This document shows positions 1 to 8,944 of a stretch of 64,000 nucleotides of DNA, piece after piece. Both the position numbers and the translations under genes were made by a program. The notes under the pieces were generated by a model. The model was not told the origin of the DNA, did no database searches, and saw only the letters and a list, made by a program, of their open reading frames with translations. Where the stretch lies: the NCBI GenBank assembly GCA_013289835.1, contig JABCZG010000013.1:1-64000 (forward strand), in the 5' to 3' direction. The stretch comes from Acidobacteriota bacterium (GTDB lineage Bacteria > Acidobacteriota > Terriglobia > Acidiferrales > UBA7541). Every line of letters begins with the position of its first letter. Position 1 is the first letter of the stretch.

Positions 1-27
1 CGCCACAAAACGAACACGTTCATCCAT
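1..27 (-). CDS. Integrase-core transposase, N-terminal fragment
   Basis: Only nine codons lie in the window, reading MDERVRFVA. This matches the usual start of IS481-type transposases with an integrase core, which cut and join DNA at the element ends. A good ribosome site (AAGGAG, plus-strand 35-40) sits about 8 nt before the ATG, so this is a real gene start. The rest of the gene is left of the window. Whether the copy is intact cannot be judged. Confidence 0.6.
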
Positions 28-76
28 AACCGAACACTCCTTCCAAGGCATCACTCCCTCCCCTAAAGGGAAAAAG

Positions 77-119
77 TGTCACCCATGTGTCCGGTACAAA
101 CTGTCACCTATGTGTCGGG
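77..119. repeat. Two direct 18-bp terminal motifs of the insertion sequence
   Basis: TGTCACCCATGTGTCCGG at 77-94 and TGTCACCTATGTGTCGGG at 102-119 match at 16 of 18 positions and start 25 bp apart, in the same orientation. Such paired motifs near an element end are probably transposase-binding sites (inference). Confidence 0.7.
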
Positions 120-173
120 CCGCTCATGCTCGATTTTTGCTTGACCCCGCCAAGCTGATTCAGCTGATGAAGA

Positions 174-1022
174 TTAATTTGGATGCTTAAGCCGATAGCT
201 CTGCAGGCAGCGCTGCGCTGTTTCAAGTTCCGGGAAGCGGCTGCCTTCTTGCTCCATCAAATAGAATTCGACGCCTCCCACACTTTCTGCGGCTTCGAAA
301 ATATTTTTCCAATCCGCTCCGCCTTCACCGAATAGCACGGCGTAGCCCTTCCCTGGTTCTGGCGACCAATCTTTCAAATGCAGTGAGCGAATGCGCCCCG
401 GATTCGCGCGAATCCACGCCACCGGGTCCGAACCTGCTTCCACACAGGTGCCCACGTCCAACTGCAGCATGACGGACGGTTTCGTGTTCTTGGCGAGAAT
501 CTCGATGGGGCGCCGGTTCTCAACGGGCGTGAACTCGCGCTGATGATTGTGATAGCCAGCCTTCAATCCGGACGGCTCCAGCCGATCGGCGGCGAAGTTC
601 AGCGCATCGGCCACGTCCTTCCAGCCATCCAAACCGGGTTTCGGGTCGGAGGAAGCCATCACCACATACTTGCTGCCGAGAATCATGTTCAAATCGCGCG
701 CGCGATTGATATTCTCCACGCTCAAGTACGAACTGTTGTTGTGCGTCGAAGAACAATGAATGCCCAGATCTTCCAGGAGCTTCCGCATCTGCTTCGTCTG
801 GTTCTCGGACCACTCGAAATACGGCGCATAAAATTCGACGCACTGATATCCCATCCCGGCGACCGCGCGCACCGTGGCCTCCGGATCTTTCTTCAATTCG
901 CCGCGCACGGAGTACAGTTCAAGGCCAATGGGGATTTTGGCTGCGCCTCGAACCGAAACAGCCCACGGTAACATTGCTGAAAACGCAAGAAACGAGCGGC
1001 GAGAATACAGGTGTGGATTCAT
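174..1022 (-). CDS. Tat-exported sugar phosphate isomerase/epimerase-like TIM-barrel protein
   Basis: This 282-residue protein belongs to the xylose-isomerase-like TIM-barrel superfamily. The N-terminus carries a twin-arginine signal (SRRSFLAF, residues 8-15) and a hydrophobic stretch, so it is probably exported folded. Barrel signatures follow: a PIGLELYSVR strand near residue 31, GYQCVEFYAPYFE near 58, a YHNHQREF motif near 157, and LQLDVGTC near 187 followed by LHLKDW near 217. The family uses Glu, Asp and His to bind a divalent metal for sugar isomerisation or epimerisation. The substrate cannot be told. ATG start with AGGA upstream. It stands alone between the insertion sequence and the RND pump. 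Confidence 0.8.
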   Translation of the reverse strand: MNPHLYSRRSFLAFSAMLPWAVSVRGAAKIPIGLELYSVRGELKKDPEATVRAVAGMGYQCVEFYAPYFEWSENQTKQMRKLLEDLGIHCSSTHNNSSYLSVENINRARDLNMILGSKYVVMASSDPKPGLDGWKDVADALNFAADRLEPSGLKAGYHNHQREFTPVENRRPIEILAKNTKPSVMLQLDVGTCVEAGSDPVAWIRANPGRIRSLHLKDWSPEPGKGYAVLFGEGGADWKNIFEAAESVGGVEFYLMEQEGSRFPELETAQRCLQSYRLKHPN

Positions 1023-1112
1023 GGCTGAATCCTACTCAAGATTCAAACTAATTTCACGGTCTTTTGCGAAATGCTTGCGGCGGTTTCATGCAGCCCAGGA
1101 TCGCTGGGGAGC

Positions 1113-4100
1113 TTATTTAGATTCGGCTGGCACTGGCGTAACGTGTGAATCGCCGCCGGGAACGATGCTCCTGACGATCACATACAGCGCGGGGATGAAA
1201 AGCAAATTGAGGGTCGTCGCGGCGATCATCCCCCCAAAGACGGTGGTGCCCACGGAGATGCGTCCCGCGCGCCCGGCGCCTCGCGCCAGAACCAGCGGCA
1301 CAACACCGAGAATGAATGCCAGCGAAGTCATCAGGATGGGGCGCAGCCGGATGCGCGCCGCCTCGACAGCCGCGTCCACGACGGTCATGCCTTGACCGCG
1401 CAACTGTTCCGCAAACTCGACAATTAAAATTGCGTTCTTGCTGGCAAGACCGATCAGCATCACCAGCCCGATCTGGCAGTAAACGTCATTTTGCAAACCG
1501 CGCAGCGCCTGCGCACCGATGGCCCCAAGAATCGCCACAGGCACGGCCAGCAAAACAATGAACGGAAGAATGTAGCTCTCGTATTGTGCCGCGAGCGTCA
1601 GGTACACCACGACCAGGCCCAGCGCAAAAAGAATCAACGCTTTTCCGCCGGATTGAATTTCTTCCAGCGAAAGTCCGCTCCATTCAAATGTCATCCCATT
1701 CGGCAGCACCTTGTGCGCCAGCGCCTCCATCGCCGCGATCCCGTCGCCGCTACTCTTCCCGGGCGCCGCGTTGCCGTTGATTTCCGCGGAACGGAACAAA
1801 TTGTAGTGGCCGATTACTTGTGGATTCGCCGTTTGCTCGATGCTCACCAGATTGCCCAATGAAATCATCTTCCCGGTGTCCGAGCGCACGTAATACTCGC
1901 CGATGTCCTTCGCCTGCGAGCGGAACTTCGCGTCGGCTTGCACGTACACGCGATACGACCGGTTGTTGAAATCGAAATCATTTACGTATTCCGACCCCAT
2001 GTACGTTTGCAGCGTGTCGGTCACCTGCGTCAGCGGAACCTGCAAACTCTTGGCTTTCTCGCGGTCGATTCGTACGAGATATTGCGGATCGTTCGCCGTG
2101 AAGCTGGTGAACAGACCGGTGACGTCCTTGCTCCCATTCCCCGCAATCACCAATTGATTCGCTGTTTTCGCGATGGCTTCCAGCGAATTGCGCCCGAGGT
2201 CTTCCAATTCAAATTGAAATCCGCCGAACTGCCCCAGTCCTTGCACCGCCGGCGGGTTGAACGGCACCACTAGCGCGCCCGGGATGCTCATCAATGTGCC
2301 GCGCAAACGTTGAATGACCGCGGCTGCCGAGTGCTGCTCGCCCTTGCGTTGCTCGAACCCCTGCAAATTGGAGAAAATCATGCCGCGATTGGGAGCGTTG
2401 CCCGTAAAGCTGAAACCCGCCACACTGAAAGTCCCCGTAATTTCCGGCACATGCGATAGTGTCTCTTCCACCTTGGCGCAAACGTCGCGCGTGTACGTCA
2501 GCGAAGCGCCTTGCGGCGATTGCACGATGAACATGATGTAGCCCTGGTCGTCTTCCGGGATGAAAGCGCGCGGGACGCGCTGATAGAGCAGATAGGTGCA
2601 GCCGAGCAGAACAAGAAAAACAAGCGCAGTCACAAATTGCCAGCCGAGAACTTGATGAATCGTCCTTCTGTACAGATCTGTTCCTGCCTCGACGATTCGG
2701 TTAAACGCCTTGAAAAAGCGGCCTTGCGCGCGTTCCCGGTGATGGCCGAGAAGAATCGCGGAGAGCGCCGGCGTCAGCGTCAGCGCGTTGAAGGCGGAGA
2801 TTGAAACGGAAAACGCGATCGTCAGCGCGAACTGCCGGAACAAAATCCCCGTCGTGCCCGGAAAAAGCGCCACAGGCACGAACACCGCAACGAGCACAAG
2901 CGAAGTCGCAATCACTGCGCTGGCTACTTCCTTCATGGCCACCGACGCTGCGTTGTGCGGCTCCGTGATGCCTTCGACGATGTGCCGCTCGACGTTTTCA
3001 ATCACCACGATGGCATCGTCAACCACCAGGCCCGTGGCCAGCGTGATTCCAAACAGCGTCAGCGTGTTGATGGAGAAACCCAGCAGCTTCACGAAGACGA
3101 ATGTGCCAATCAGAGAAACCGGAATGGTAATCGCCGGAATAAACGTGCTTCGCCACTCCTGCAGAAAAAGATAAATGACGATGACAACCAGCGCGATCGC
3201 TTCAAACAACGTAATCAGCACGTCTTGAATCGATTCCCCGATCACCGTGGTGGTATCGAAAGCCACCGCATACTTCAGGCCGGGCGGAAAATTCTTCGAC
3301 AGCCGTATGAGTTCGGCCTTGGCAGCCTTATCGACGTCGAGCGCATTCGCGCCCGGAAGTTGCGTGATGGCCAGCCCAATGGCATCATGGCCATTGAATC
3401 GCAGAATCGAGCCGTAGTCCTCGGCTCCCAGTTCCGCGCGGCCGACATCCTTCAGCCGCACCAGCGTGCCATCCGTCCCTGTTTTCAAAATAATATTTTC
3501 AAATTCCGAGGCTTCGCTCAGCCGGCCGATCACCCGCACGCTGAACTGAAAGGCCTGGTCATTCGATGCTGGCTGCTGCCCAATCTGCCCGGCGGCAACC
3601 TGCACGTTTTGCTCTTGCAGCGCGTTCAACACCGTGGTCGCGGTCAGGCCGCGTTGCGCCATCCGCGCGGGATCAAGCCACAGCCGCATGGCGTATTTCC
3701 GTTCGCCAAAAATAATCGCGTCGCCCACGCCAGGCACGCGCTTGACCGCGTCCTTGACGTAGACATCAATAAAGTTGCTGAGAAAAAGGCTGTCGTACTG
3801 CCCACTTTCCGAATACACTCCTGCGGCAAAAATAAATCCGGTGGCCTGCTTGGTGATGATGACGCCGGTGTTTTTGACCTGGTTCGGGAGGCGTCCCAAC
3901 GTTTGATTCACGCGATTTTGCACGTCCACCGCGGCCAGATCGACGTCGCGAGTCACATCGAATGTCACGGTGATCGCACTTGTCCCGTCGTTCCCGCTCG
4001 TCGAGGTAATGTACTTCATTCCCTGCACCCCGTTGATCGCCTGCTCCAGCGGAATGGTGACCGCGGATTCCACGGTTTGCGCGTTTGCGCCGATGTACAC

Positions 4101-4244
4101 GCTCGTTACCACCACCTGCGGCGGCGCGAGGTCCGGAAACTGCGCGATCGGGAGAGAAGGAATGGAGATGGCGCCCGCGAGAATGATAAAGAGCGCGCAG
4201 ACGGTGGCAAAGACCGGGCGGCGAATGAAAAAATCAACGAACAA
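1113..4244 (-). CDS. RND multidrug efflux transporter, HAE1 (AcrB/MexB) family
   Basis: This is an inner-membrane proton/drug antiporter that forms a trimer and works with an adaptor and an outer-membrane channel. The 1043-residue length is normal for AcrB/MexB relatives. It begins MFVDFFIRRPVFATV, the classic first helix. The proton-relay pair is visible in GLVVDDAIVVIENVERH (TM4, near residue 405). The second half repeats the layout, with a long TM region ending before residue 1030. The start codon is TTG with no clear ribosome site, but no other start fits the family N-terminus. The adaptor gene lies 56 bp upstream on the same strand, so the two are probably co-transcribed. No outer-membrane factor is next to them. 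Substrate unknown. Confidence 0.93.
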   Translation of the reverse strand: MFVDFFIRRPVFATVCALFIILAGAISIPSLPIAQFPDLAPPQVVVTSVYIGANAQTVESAVTIPLEQAINGVQGMKYITSTSGNDGTSAITVTFDVTRDVDLAAVDVQNRVNQTLGRLPNQVKNTGVIITKQATGFIFAAGVYSESGQYDSLFLSNFIDVYVKDAVKRVPGVGDAIIFGERKYAMRLWLDPARMAQRGLTATTVLNALQEQNVQVAAGQIGQQPASNDQAFQFSVRVIGRLSEASEFENIILKTGTDGTLVRLKDVGRAELGAEDYGSILRFNGHDAIGLAITQLPGANALDVDKAAKAELIRLSKNFPPGLKYAVAFDTTTVIGESIQDVLITLFEAIALVVIVIYLFLQEWRSTFIPAITIPVSLIGTFVFVKLLGFSINTLTLFGITLATGLVVDDAIVVIENVERHIVEGITEPHNAASVAMKEVASAVIATSLVLVAVFVPVALFPGTTGILFRQFALTIAFSVSISAFNALTLTPALSAILLGHHRERAQGRFFKAFNRIVEAGTDLYRRTIHQVLGWQFVTALVFLVLLGCTYLLYQRVPRAFIPEDDQGYIMFIVQSPQGASLTYTRDVCAKVEETLSHVPEITGTFSVAGFSFTGNAPNRGMIFSNLQGFEQRKGEQHSAAAVIQRLRGTLMSIPGALVVPFNPPAVQGLGQFGGFQFELEDLGRNSLEAIAKTANQLVIAGNGSKDVTGLFTSFTANDPQYLVRIDREKAKSLQVPLTQVTDTLQTYMGSEYVNDFDFNNRSYRVYVQADAKFRSQAKDIGEYYVRSDTGKMISLGNLVSIEQTANPQVIGHYNLFRSAEINGNAAPGKSSGDGIAAMEALAHKVLPNGMTFEWSGLSLEEIQSGGKALILFALGLVVVYLTLAAQYESYILPFIVLLAVPVAILGAIGAQALRGLQNDVYCQIGLVMLIGLASKNAILIVEFAEQLRGQGMTVVDAAVEAARIRLRPILMTSLAFILGVVPLVLARGAGRAGRISVGTTVFGGMIAATTLNLLFIPALYVIVRSIVPGGDSHVTPVPAESK

Positions 4245-4300
4245 GGACGGGGCCCGCCTGGGATTGGGTTGGATTCGAACGCATCATGTTTTTGCGAGTG

Positions 4301-5464
4301 CTACCGCGCGACCGCACTCGCGCCGTCGTTCACGATTTGCTCGGCAACCGCCGCGCCGTCTTGCAAAAACTGCGTCCCGGAAACGATGATGTGGTCTCCA
4401 CGTTTCAGTCCGTCGAGCACCGCAAAATCATTCCCGATGGTATCGCCGAGTTTCAGGGGCTTCTGCCGCGCCACGGTTCCTTTGCCTTCGTTCACTGCGA
4501 CGAACGCGAAAAATTGCCCGTTGATTCGTTGCACCGCCAACACCGGAATCACCGGACCTGCGTGCGTTCCCCAGGTAATCTGCGCGCTGACTTGCTGCGC
4601 GATTCGCAGTTTGGCTTGCGGATTCGAAAAAGCCGCCTTTGCCAGCACCGTCTGCGTGTCAGTATCCACTTGCGGGGAAACAAACGAGATCTGCGTCGCG
4701 ATGTCCAGGTGATTCTCATTGTCCAGGAGCCGTACCGGAAGCCCAACCTTCAAATTTCTCGCGCGCTCCGCCGGCACATAAATGTACGCCTCTAGCCCGC
4801 CCGGTTCATTGATATTGGTCAGCAGCGTGGCCACCGTCACGCGGTCGCCCACATGCACGGGGATATCGCCTACGATCCCGTCCATCGGCGAGGGGACGCT
4901 GTAGTAGTGCAGCTCCACTCTTTGCTGCTTCACCTGTTCGTCAAGGGATTTCACCTGCGCAAGTGCTGCGTCGTAGTTCGACTGCGCATTGTCGAGCTCC
5001 TGTTTGCTGATCACCCCGGCGGCGGAAAGCTTTTGCGCGCGTTCCAGCGAAACCTTCGCATAGCGCAGATTTGCTTCCTGCGCGGCGCGTGATGCTTCCT
5101 GGCTGCTCACCGTCGCTTCTTGTTTCAGCGGATCAATCTGCAGGAGGATCGTTCCGGTGCTCACGCGGTCGCCGGACTTGACGAAAATGCGCGTAATTTG
5201 CCCTTCGACTTGCGGATTGATGGCCGCGGAGTGCCGCGATTTCACGATGGAGAGATACTCCGTCGTCTCGGGAATTTTCACCGTAGGCGCGATACGCACC
5301 TGCACCGGAATCGCCGGCGCGCCCGCCGCGGAGGCGTTGCTGGCCGCGCTTTTTTGGCAGCCGGATGCCAATGCACCGGCCACGAGTGCCAGCAGCAACG
5401 CGGCAACCCGGCGGCCGGGAACAGAGCCATCCCTTAGTGTTCGAATTGGAACAGTTCGGTGCAT
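4301..5464 (-). CDS. RND efflux periplasmic adaptor (membrane fusion protein), lipoprotein
   Basis: AcrA/MexA-type adaptor linking the RND pump encoded just downstream to an outer-membrane channel. The hydrophobic N-terminus ends in LASGC, a plausible lipid-attachment cysteine. A lipoyl-like barrel half (PQVEGQITRIFVKSGDRV) and its partner (PMDGIVGDIPVHVGDRV) flank a coiled hairpin rich in Ala, Gln and Lys (ATVSSQEASRAAQEANLRYA onward). Beta-barrel and membrane-proximal domains follow. The start is uncertain: in-frame TTG (5512), ATG (5500) and ATG (5464) all exist. I chose 5464 because it gives the shortest signal region and has GGAG, though almost touching the ATG. Confidence 0.88.
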   Translation of the reverse strand: MHRTVPIRTLRDGSVPGRRVAALLLALVAGALASGCQKSAASNASAAGAPAIPVQVRIAPTVKIPETTEYLSIVKSRHSAAINPQVEGQITRIFVKSGDRVSTGTILLQIDPLKQEATVSSQEASRAAQEANLRYAKVSLERAQKLSAAGVISKQELDNAQSNYDAALAQVKSLDEQVKQQRVELHYYSVPSPMDGIVGDIPVHVGDRVTVATLLTNINEPGGLEAYIYVPAERARNLKVGLPVRLLDNENHLDIATQISFVSPQVDTDTQTVLAKAAFSNPQAKLRIAQQVSAQITWGTHAGPVIPVLAVQRINGQFFAFVAVNEGKGTVARQKPLKLGDTIGNDFAVLDGLKRGDHIIVSGTQFLQDGAAVAEQIVNDGASAVAR

Positions 5465-5585
5465 CTCCGTCCGTATAGCACTAAATCTTACGACACTCAT
5501 CAGCAAGCGCAAAATAGAGAAGGGGTACAGCTATTGTTTGGACGCGGAGGAAAACTTTTGGTTACATTGGGTTAGCGCAGGAGCG

Positions 5586-6680
5586 TCAGTAGAAATCGCG
5601 GGAATCGATACGCTTGCTGGAGAGGCCCAGTTGCAGGACGTCCATCTGTTCCGGGCGGTCAAAAAACTTGCCAGGGAAGAAGGTCTTCGCCAAAACCCGG
5701 ACGCCGCCAAACGCCACTCCCAGCACCACGGCGACCACCATGAACACCATCGTGGCGATGATGATTTTAGCGACAGTCGACAGTAACGGCGGGTCCGTGA
5801 GCGTATGTGACGGCTCGTTCCAGGTGACTTGCGTTCCGTAATTTAACGCGCCGCGCAGCGACGCGCCGTACGCGGCCGACGATGGCCGCAACACCAGTGA
5901 CAGCAGGGAAGCCTTGCGCTCGATCGTCGTTCCCGCCTGTTTTGCCGAATCCGAAAGCTTTTGCTCCAGATGATGCAGGTGCTGTTCCGCCAGCTGCGGG
6001 GTGGGATACTCGATCAGCAGCAGCACCGCGCCGTCTTTGCCACGGTGATACTCACTGAGCATGACTTCTGCCCCTGAATTCCAGCCTGCCTCGTCAGCCA
6101 GGACGGAATATTCATCCTGACGCAGCGCTTGCAGCGCGGCCCGGAAGCCGTTCGGACCCAGCGCGTATTTTTGCGTTCCATCGGTGAAGCCTTGCGGCAA
6201 ATACGTCCGAATCGGCGGCAACGGCGTCTGATCGGAGTGCGCCGCCACCGTATTTACGAGTGTCACCAAATCATCCGTGGAGATGGCCGGCGTCGGGCTC
6301 ACCTGCAGAATAAAACTCCCCAGCAGGACATAGAGTTTTTCGCCGTCTACTGCGGAGGTTCTGTTCAGCGTGGAAGGCTGCATGTCTGGACGAAGCAGCG
6401 CGGTATAGATTTCGTAGGCGCTACTGGGATCGCGGTATCGATCCAAATTCACGTGGATTTTGCCGTCGCCGGAGAGGTAATCGCAGAGTTCTGTGGTGGT
6501 GAGCCCTGCTTCCTTCTTGAGGTTCGCGAAATTCGCAGGCTCCGCTACTCCCGCGTTGTCAGCACTGGGCCTGCAAGACCAGGTGTTGAAGCGAGAGGGA
6601 AGCGCACCCGGTTGAGCAGAAGAGTACGGAGCGGCGGCGAGCGCCAGCAGGCAGGCGGAAATAAGGCACAGTTTTCGCAT
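5586..6680 (-). CDS. Secreted or anchored protein of unknown function
   Basis: A 364-residue protein with a clear signal peptide (MRKLCLISACLLALAAAPYS, then SAQP). The middle contains a segment of the kind seen in acidobacterial secreted proteins that may match DUF6599 (recollection, unverified): phrases such as KYALGPNGFRAALQAL and AEVMLSEYHRGKDGAVLLLIE. A transmembrane helix (KIIIATMVFMVVAVVLGVAF) lies near residues 300-325, followed by a short basic tail ending SSKRIDSRDFY. Most of the chain would face the periplasm with the tail inside. It is upstream of the efflux adaptor on the same strand with a gap of about 120 bp, so a link to the pump is possible but not shown. Confidence 0.7.
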   Translation of the reverse strand: MRKLCLISACLLALAAAPYSSAQPGALPSRFNTWSCRPSADNAGVAEPANFANLKKEAGLTTTELCDYLSGDGKIHVNLDRYRDPSSAYEIYTALLRPDMQPSTLNRTSAVDGEKLYVLLGSFILQVSPTPAISTDDLVTLVNTVAAHSDQTPLPPIRTYLPQGFTDGTQKYALGPNGFRAALQALRQDEYSVLADEAGWNSGAEVMLSEYHRGKDGAVLLLIEYPTPQLAEQHLHHLEQKLSDSAKQAGTTIERKASLLSLVLRPSSAAYGASLRGALNYGTQVTWNEPSHTLTDPPLLSTVAKIIIATMVFMVVAVVLGVAFGGVRVLAKTFFPGKFFDRPEQMDVLQLGLSSKRIDSRDFY

Positions 6681-6706
6681 CCCGGCTTCTATTAGACACC
6701 AATACC

Positions 6707-8845
6707 CTAGTTTTGGTTGCGAGATTGTTCCACCGCAGGAGTGGCTGTGGGGCGCACAGCGCCGGGTTTACCCGGCATGTTGACGGTCACGCTGTTCATG
6801 CTCTGGAGGTAGCTGGCCACGCCCTGGTACAGCCCCTCGGCCACCCTTTGGCGCTGTTCGGGCTGCTTCAGAAGCTTTTCGTCGGCCGGATTGCTCAGGA
6901 ACGAAATTTCCGTGAGGATGGAGGGCATGTCCGCGCCGATCAGCACCACGAAGGGCGCTTTGCGCACACCGCGATCCTTCACCGTCTTGCTGGATTTCTG
7001 GACGCGCTTGGCGAGCGAGTCTTGAATATCTTCGGCTAATTCCTTCGATTCGTCGATCTTTTCTGTCTGCGCGATTTTCTTGACCAAGTCCTGCAGTTCA
7101 TGAATGCCCTGCTCTGCCGTCGCGTTCTCTCTCGCGGCCACTTCCATGGCTTCGGCCGAGCCCTTCATATTCAGGTAATACGTTTCGATGCCGCGCGCGG
7201 CATGGTCCCGGCTGGAATTCGCGTGGATGGAAATGAACAGGTCAGCTTTGGCTTGATTCGCAATGTTCGTGCGTTCTTCGAGCGGGATAAACGTGTCATC
7301 GGCTCGAGTGTAGACGACATCCGCGCCCGGCAAGCGCTGCTGGATGATTTTGCCCAGCCGAAGCGCCACATCGAGGCAAAGATCTTTTTCCATCAAGCCG
7401 GTGGGGCCGATCGTGCCGGTATCGTGGCCGCCGTGGCCCGGATCAATGACGATTCTTCCAATCTTCAAACCCAGCGCGCGCGTCAAAGTGGACTGGCCGT
7501 CGCGCGTCGGCTGCGGAGCGGACGCCGGTTGGATCAAGTCAGGTTTCGTTCCCGACGAAGACGCCCTCACGGATTTGGATCGGCCGTTCTTGGAGCCAGG
7601 AACCGAACTCGGCGTGGCAGACGCCGAATTGCTTCCTCCGACGGAGCCGCTGATGGCGCTGTTCGAGTTAGGCGCAGGTTGATCGGAAGAACGTGAAGCA
7701 GCTGAGGGATCCTCCGACGCGTCACTTCCTGCGGAAGGCTGCTGCCCGCGCTTTGCTTTGGCGGTCTTTACCGGTGCGGCGGGAGAAGGCGTGGCATAGA
7801 GATCGATAATAAGCTGCGCTGGATTATTCGTCAGCGAAGCGGTGTATTCCTTCACGCCGTTGACGTCCAGCACCACGCGCACGACGCCGGAGTGATTCTG
7901 CGCCACGCGCACCGCGGTTAAGAGCATTCCATCCACGTGGATGTTGCCGCGTGCCACTTCGGGCGTGAGACGCGCTGCATGCAAATCAAAAAAGATGCGA
8001 TCGGGATTGGCAATGCGCCCAGAGGTGTATTGCACGCTGTCTTCGAGGTCAATCGTCACGCGCGTGGCGTCGCCGTTTGTGGCCGCGCGAATGCGACGCA
8101 CGCGCGGAATTTCCGTCGATCCTGAATTGCTGACGGACTTTCCCCCGGAATGGACCGGCGTGCTCGGAGCGGTTTCCTCTTCCACAGGAATAGCAGCCGC
8201 TGGTTTCGGCGCGGCGTTATTCGCAACCGATGGTTCTTCACTGCTTTGCAGCAGCGCCAATTCCGCAAGCGCTTCCTGCGCTTCACGCTTGCGCGGCGAA
8301 CGCGGATAGCGCTTCAAAAAATCTTCGTAGGTTTTTTTTGCGAGCGCGGAATCACCAAGTTGGTCGCGCTGCAATTTTCCGATGCGCAGAATCGCGTCCT
8401 GGCAATAATGATTCGCGGGATATTCGCGCACCAGGAATTGGTAAGAATCCACCGCGGACTGGTAGTAGCTGCGCCCGAAGCGGTCGCCCATTTCCGTATA
8501 AAGCTCGGCGACGGCCAGAAGGGAATCGGGAACTTCGGAAGCGCGCGGCGTTATCATAGCGACGCGGCGGTAACTGGAAACCACTTGCTTGTAATCGGCG
8601 AGAGTGCGCTTCTCGCTGGGCTTGCTGTTTAATGCCGCGCGCTGCTCTTCCCCTTTTGCGAATTGCGCGGACGCGGCCCCACGCTTCAGTGCGGGGTTGG
8701 CATCGGCGGCTCCGGCCGCTGTTTTCGCGGGGGAAGCCACCGCAACAGCCAGGACAAAACCCAGCGAAGCGCTGGCGAAGGTCCTGTGGAAATTTTTTCG
8801 GCCCACTAACATCCTGCTACATCCCCCCAAATCACGCGGCGACAC
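6707..8845 (-). CDS. N-acetylmuramoyl-L-alanine amidase with TPR-like and AMIN domains
   Basis: A cell-wall hydrolase that cuts the bond between N-acetylmuramic acid and L-Ala during division or remodelling. Order: signal/anchor (FASASLGFVLAVAVASPAKT), a TPR-like region near 70-200 resembling YbgF/BamD repeats (YQFLVREYPANHYCQDAI), an AMIN domain near 250-350 (ATRVTIDLEDSVQYTSGRI) that targets AmiC-type enzymes to septal wall, a long Ser/Pro/Ala-rich linker, and an Amidase_3 catalytic domain. Zinc-ligand motifs are visible: IVIDPGHGGHDTG, MEKDLCLDVALRLG and SIHANSS, with the catalytic Glu probably in LTEISFLSN. At 712 residues it is longer than typical AmiC because of the TPR part and linker. 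GTG at 8845 is the longest start; ATG at 8812 is an alternative. Confidence 0.9.
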   Translation of the reverse strand: MSPRDLGGCSRMLVGRKNFHRTFASASLGFVLAVAVASPAKTAAGAADANPALKRGAASAQFAKGEEQRAALNSKPSEKRTLADYKQVVSSYRRVAMITPRASEVPDSLLAVAELYTEMGDRFGRSYYQSAVDSYQFLVREYPANHYCQDAILRIGKLQRDQLGDSALAKKTYEDFLKRYPRSPRKREAQEALAELALLQSSEEPSVANNAAPKPAAAIPVEEETAPSTPVHSGGKSVSNSGSTEIPRVRRIRAATNGDATRVTIDLEDSVQYTSGRIANPDRIFFDLHAARLTPEVARGNIHVDGMLLTAVRVAQNHSGVVRVVLDVNGVKEYTASLTNNPAQLIIDLYATPSPAAPVKTAKAKRGQQPSAGSDASEDPSAASRSSDQPAPNSNSAISGSVGGSNSASATPSSVPGSKNGRSKSVRASSSGTKPDLIQPASAPQPTRDGQSTLTRALGLKIGRIVIDPGHGGHDTGTIGPTGLMEKDLCLDVALRLGKIIQQRLPGADVVYTRADDTFIPLEERTNIANQAKADLFISIHANSSRDHAARGIETYYLNMKGSAEAMEVAARENATAEQGIHELQDLVKKIAQTEKIDESKELAEDIQDSLAKRVQKSSKTVKDRGVRKAPFVVLIGADMPSILTEISFLSNPADEKLLKQPEQRQRVAEGLYQGVASYLQSMNSVTVNMPGKPGAVRPTATPAVEQSRNQN

Positions 8846-8944
8846 GCCATGGCCTGATTATCCACCCAGGCAAAATACTTACATTTCCGAAGCTGCAAAT
8901 CCAGAGCATTCGGAAAGAAAAGGATCAAGTGCTTACTACTGCTG

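Larger units (their letters stand above)
1..119 (-). mobile_element. End of an IS481-like insertion sequence (partial)
   Basis: A transposase start on the minus strand (ATG at 25-27) runs off the left edge, and behind it lie two copies of an 18-bp motif typical of the ends of integrase-core (IS481-type) elements. The element seems to end near 119. The next gene begins its reading frame about 55 bp further on and looks intact. The family name comes from recalling the protein start and terminal motif and has not been checked by search. Confidence 0.65.

Noticed and set aside
4255-4290. GGATTCGAAC tRNA-like T-loop
   Set aside because: Only 56 bp are available between the efflux genes and no other tRNA arms are present.
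2955-4712. Long plus-strand open frame of 585 codons
   Set aside because: It is antisense to the RND transporter and its adaptor, whose families are certain; composition is a codon-bias shadow rich in Arg and His.
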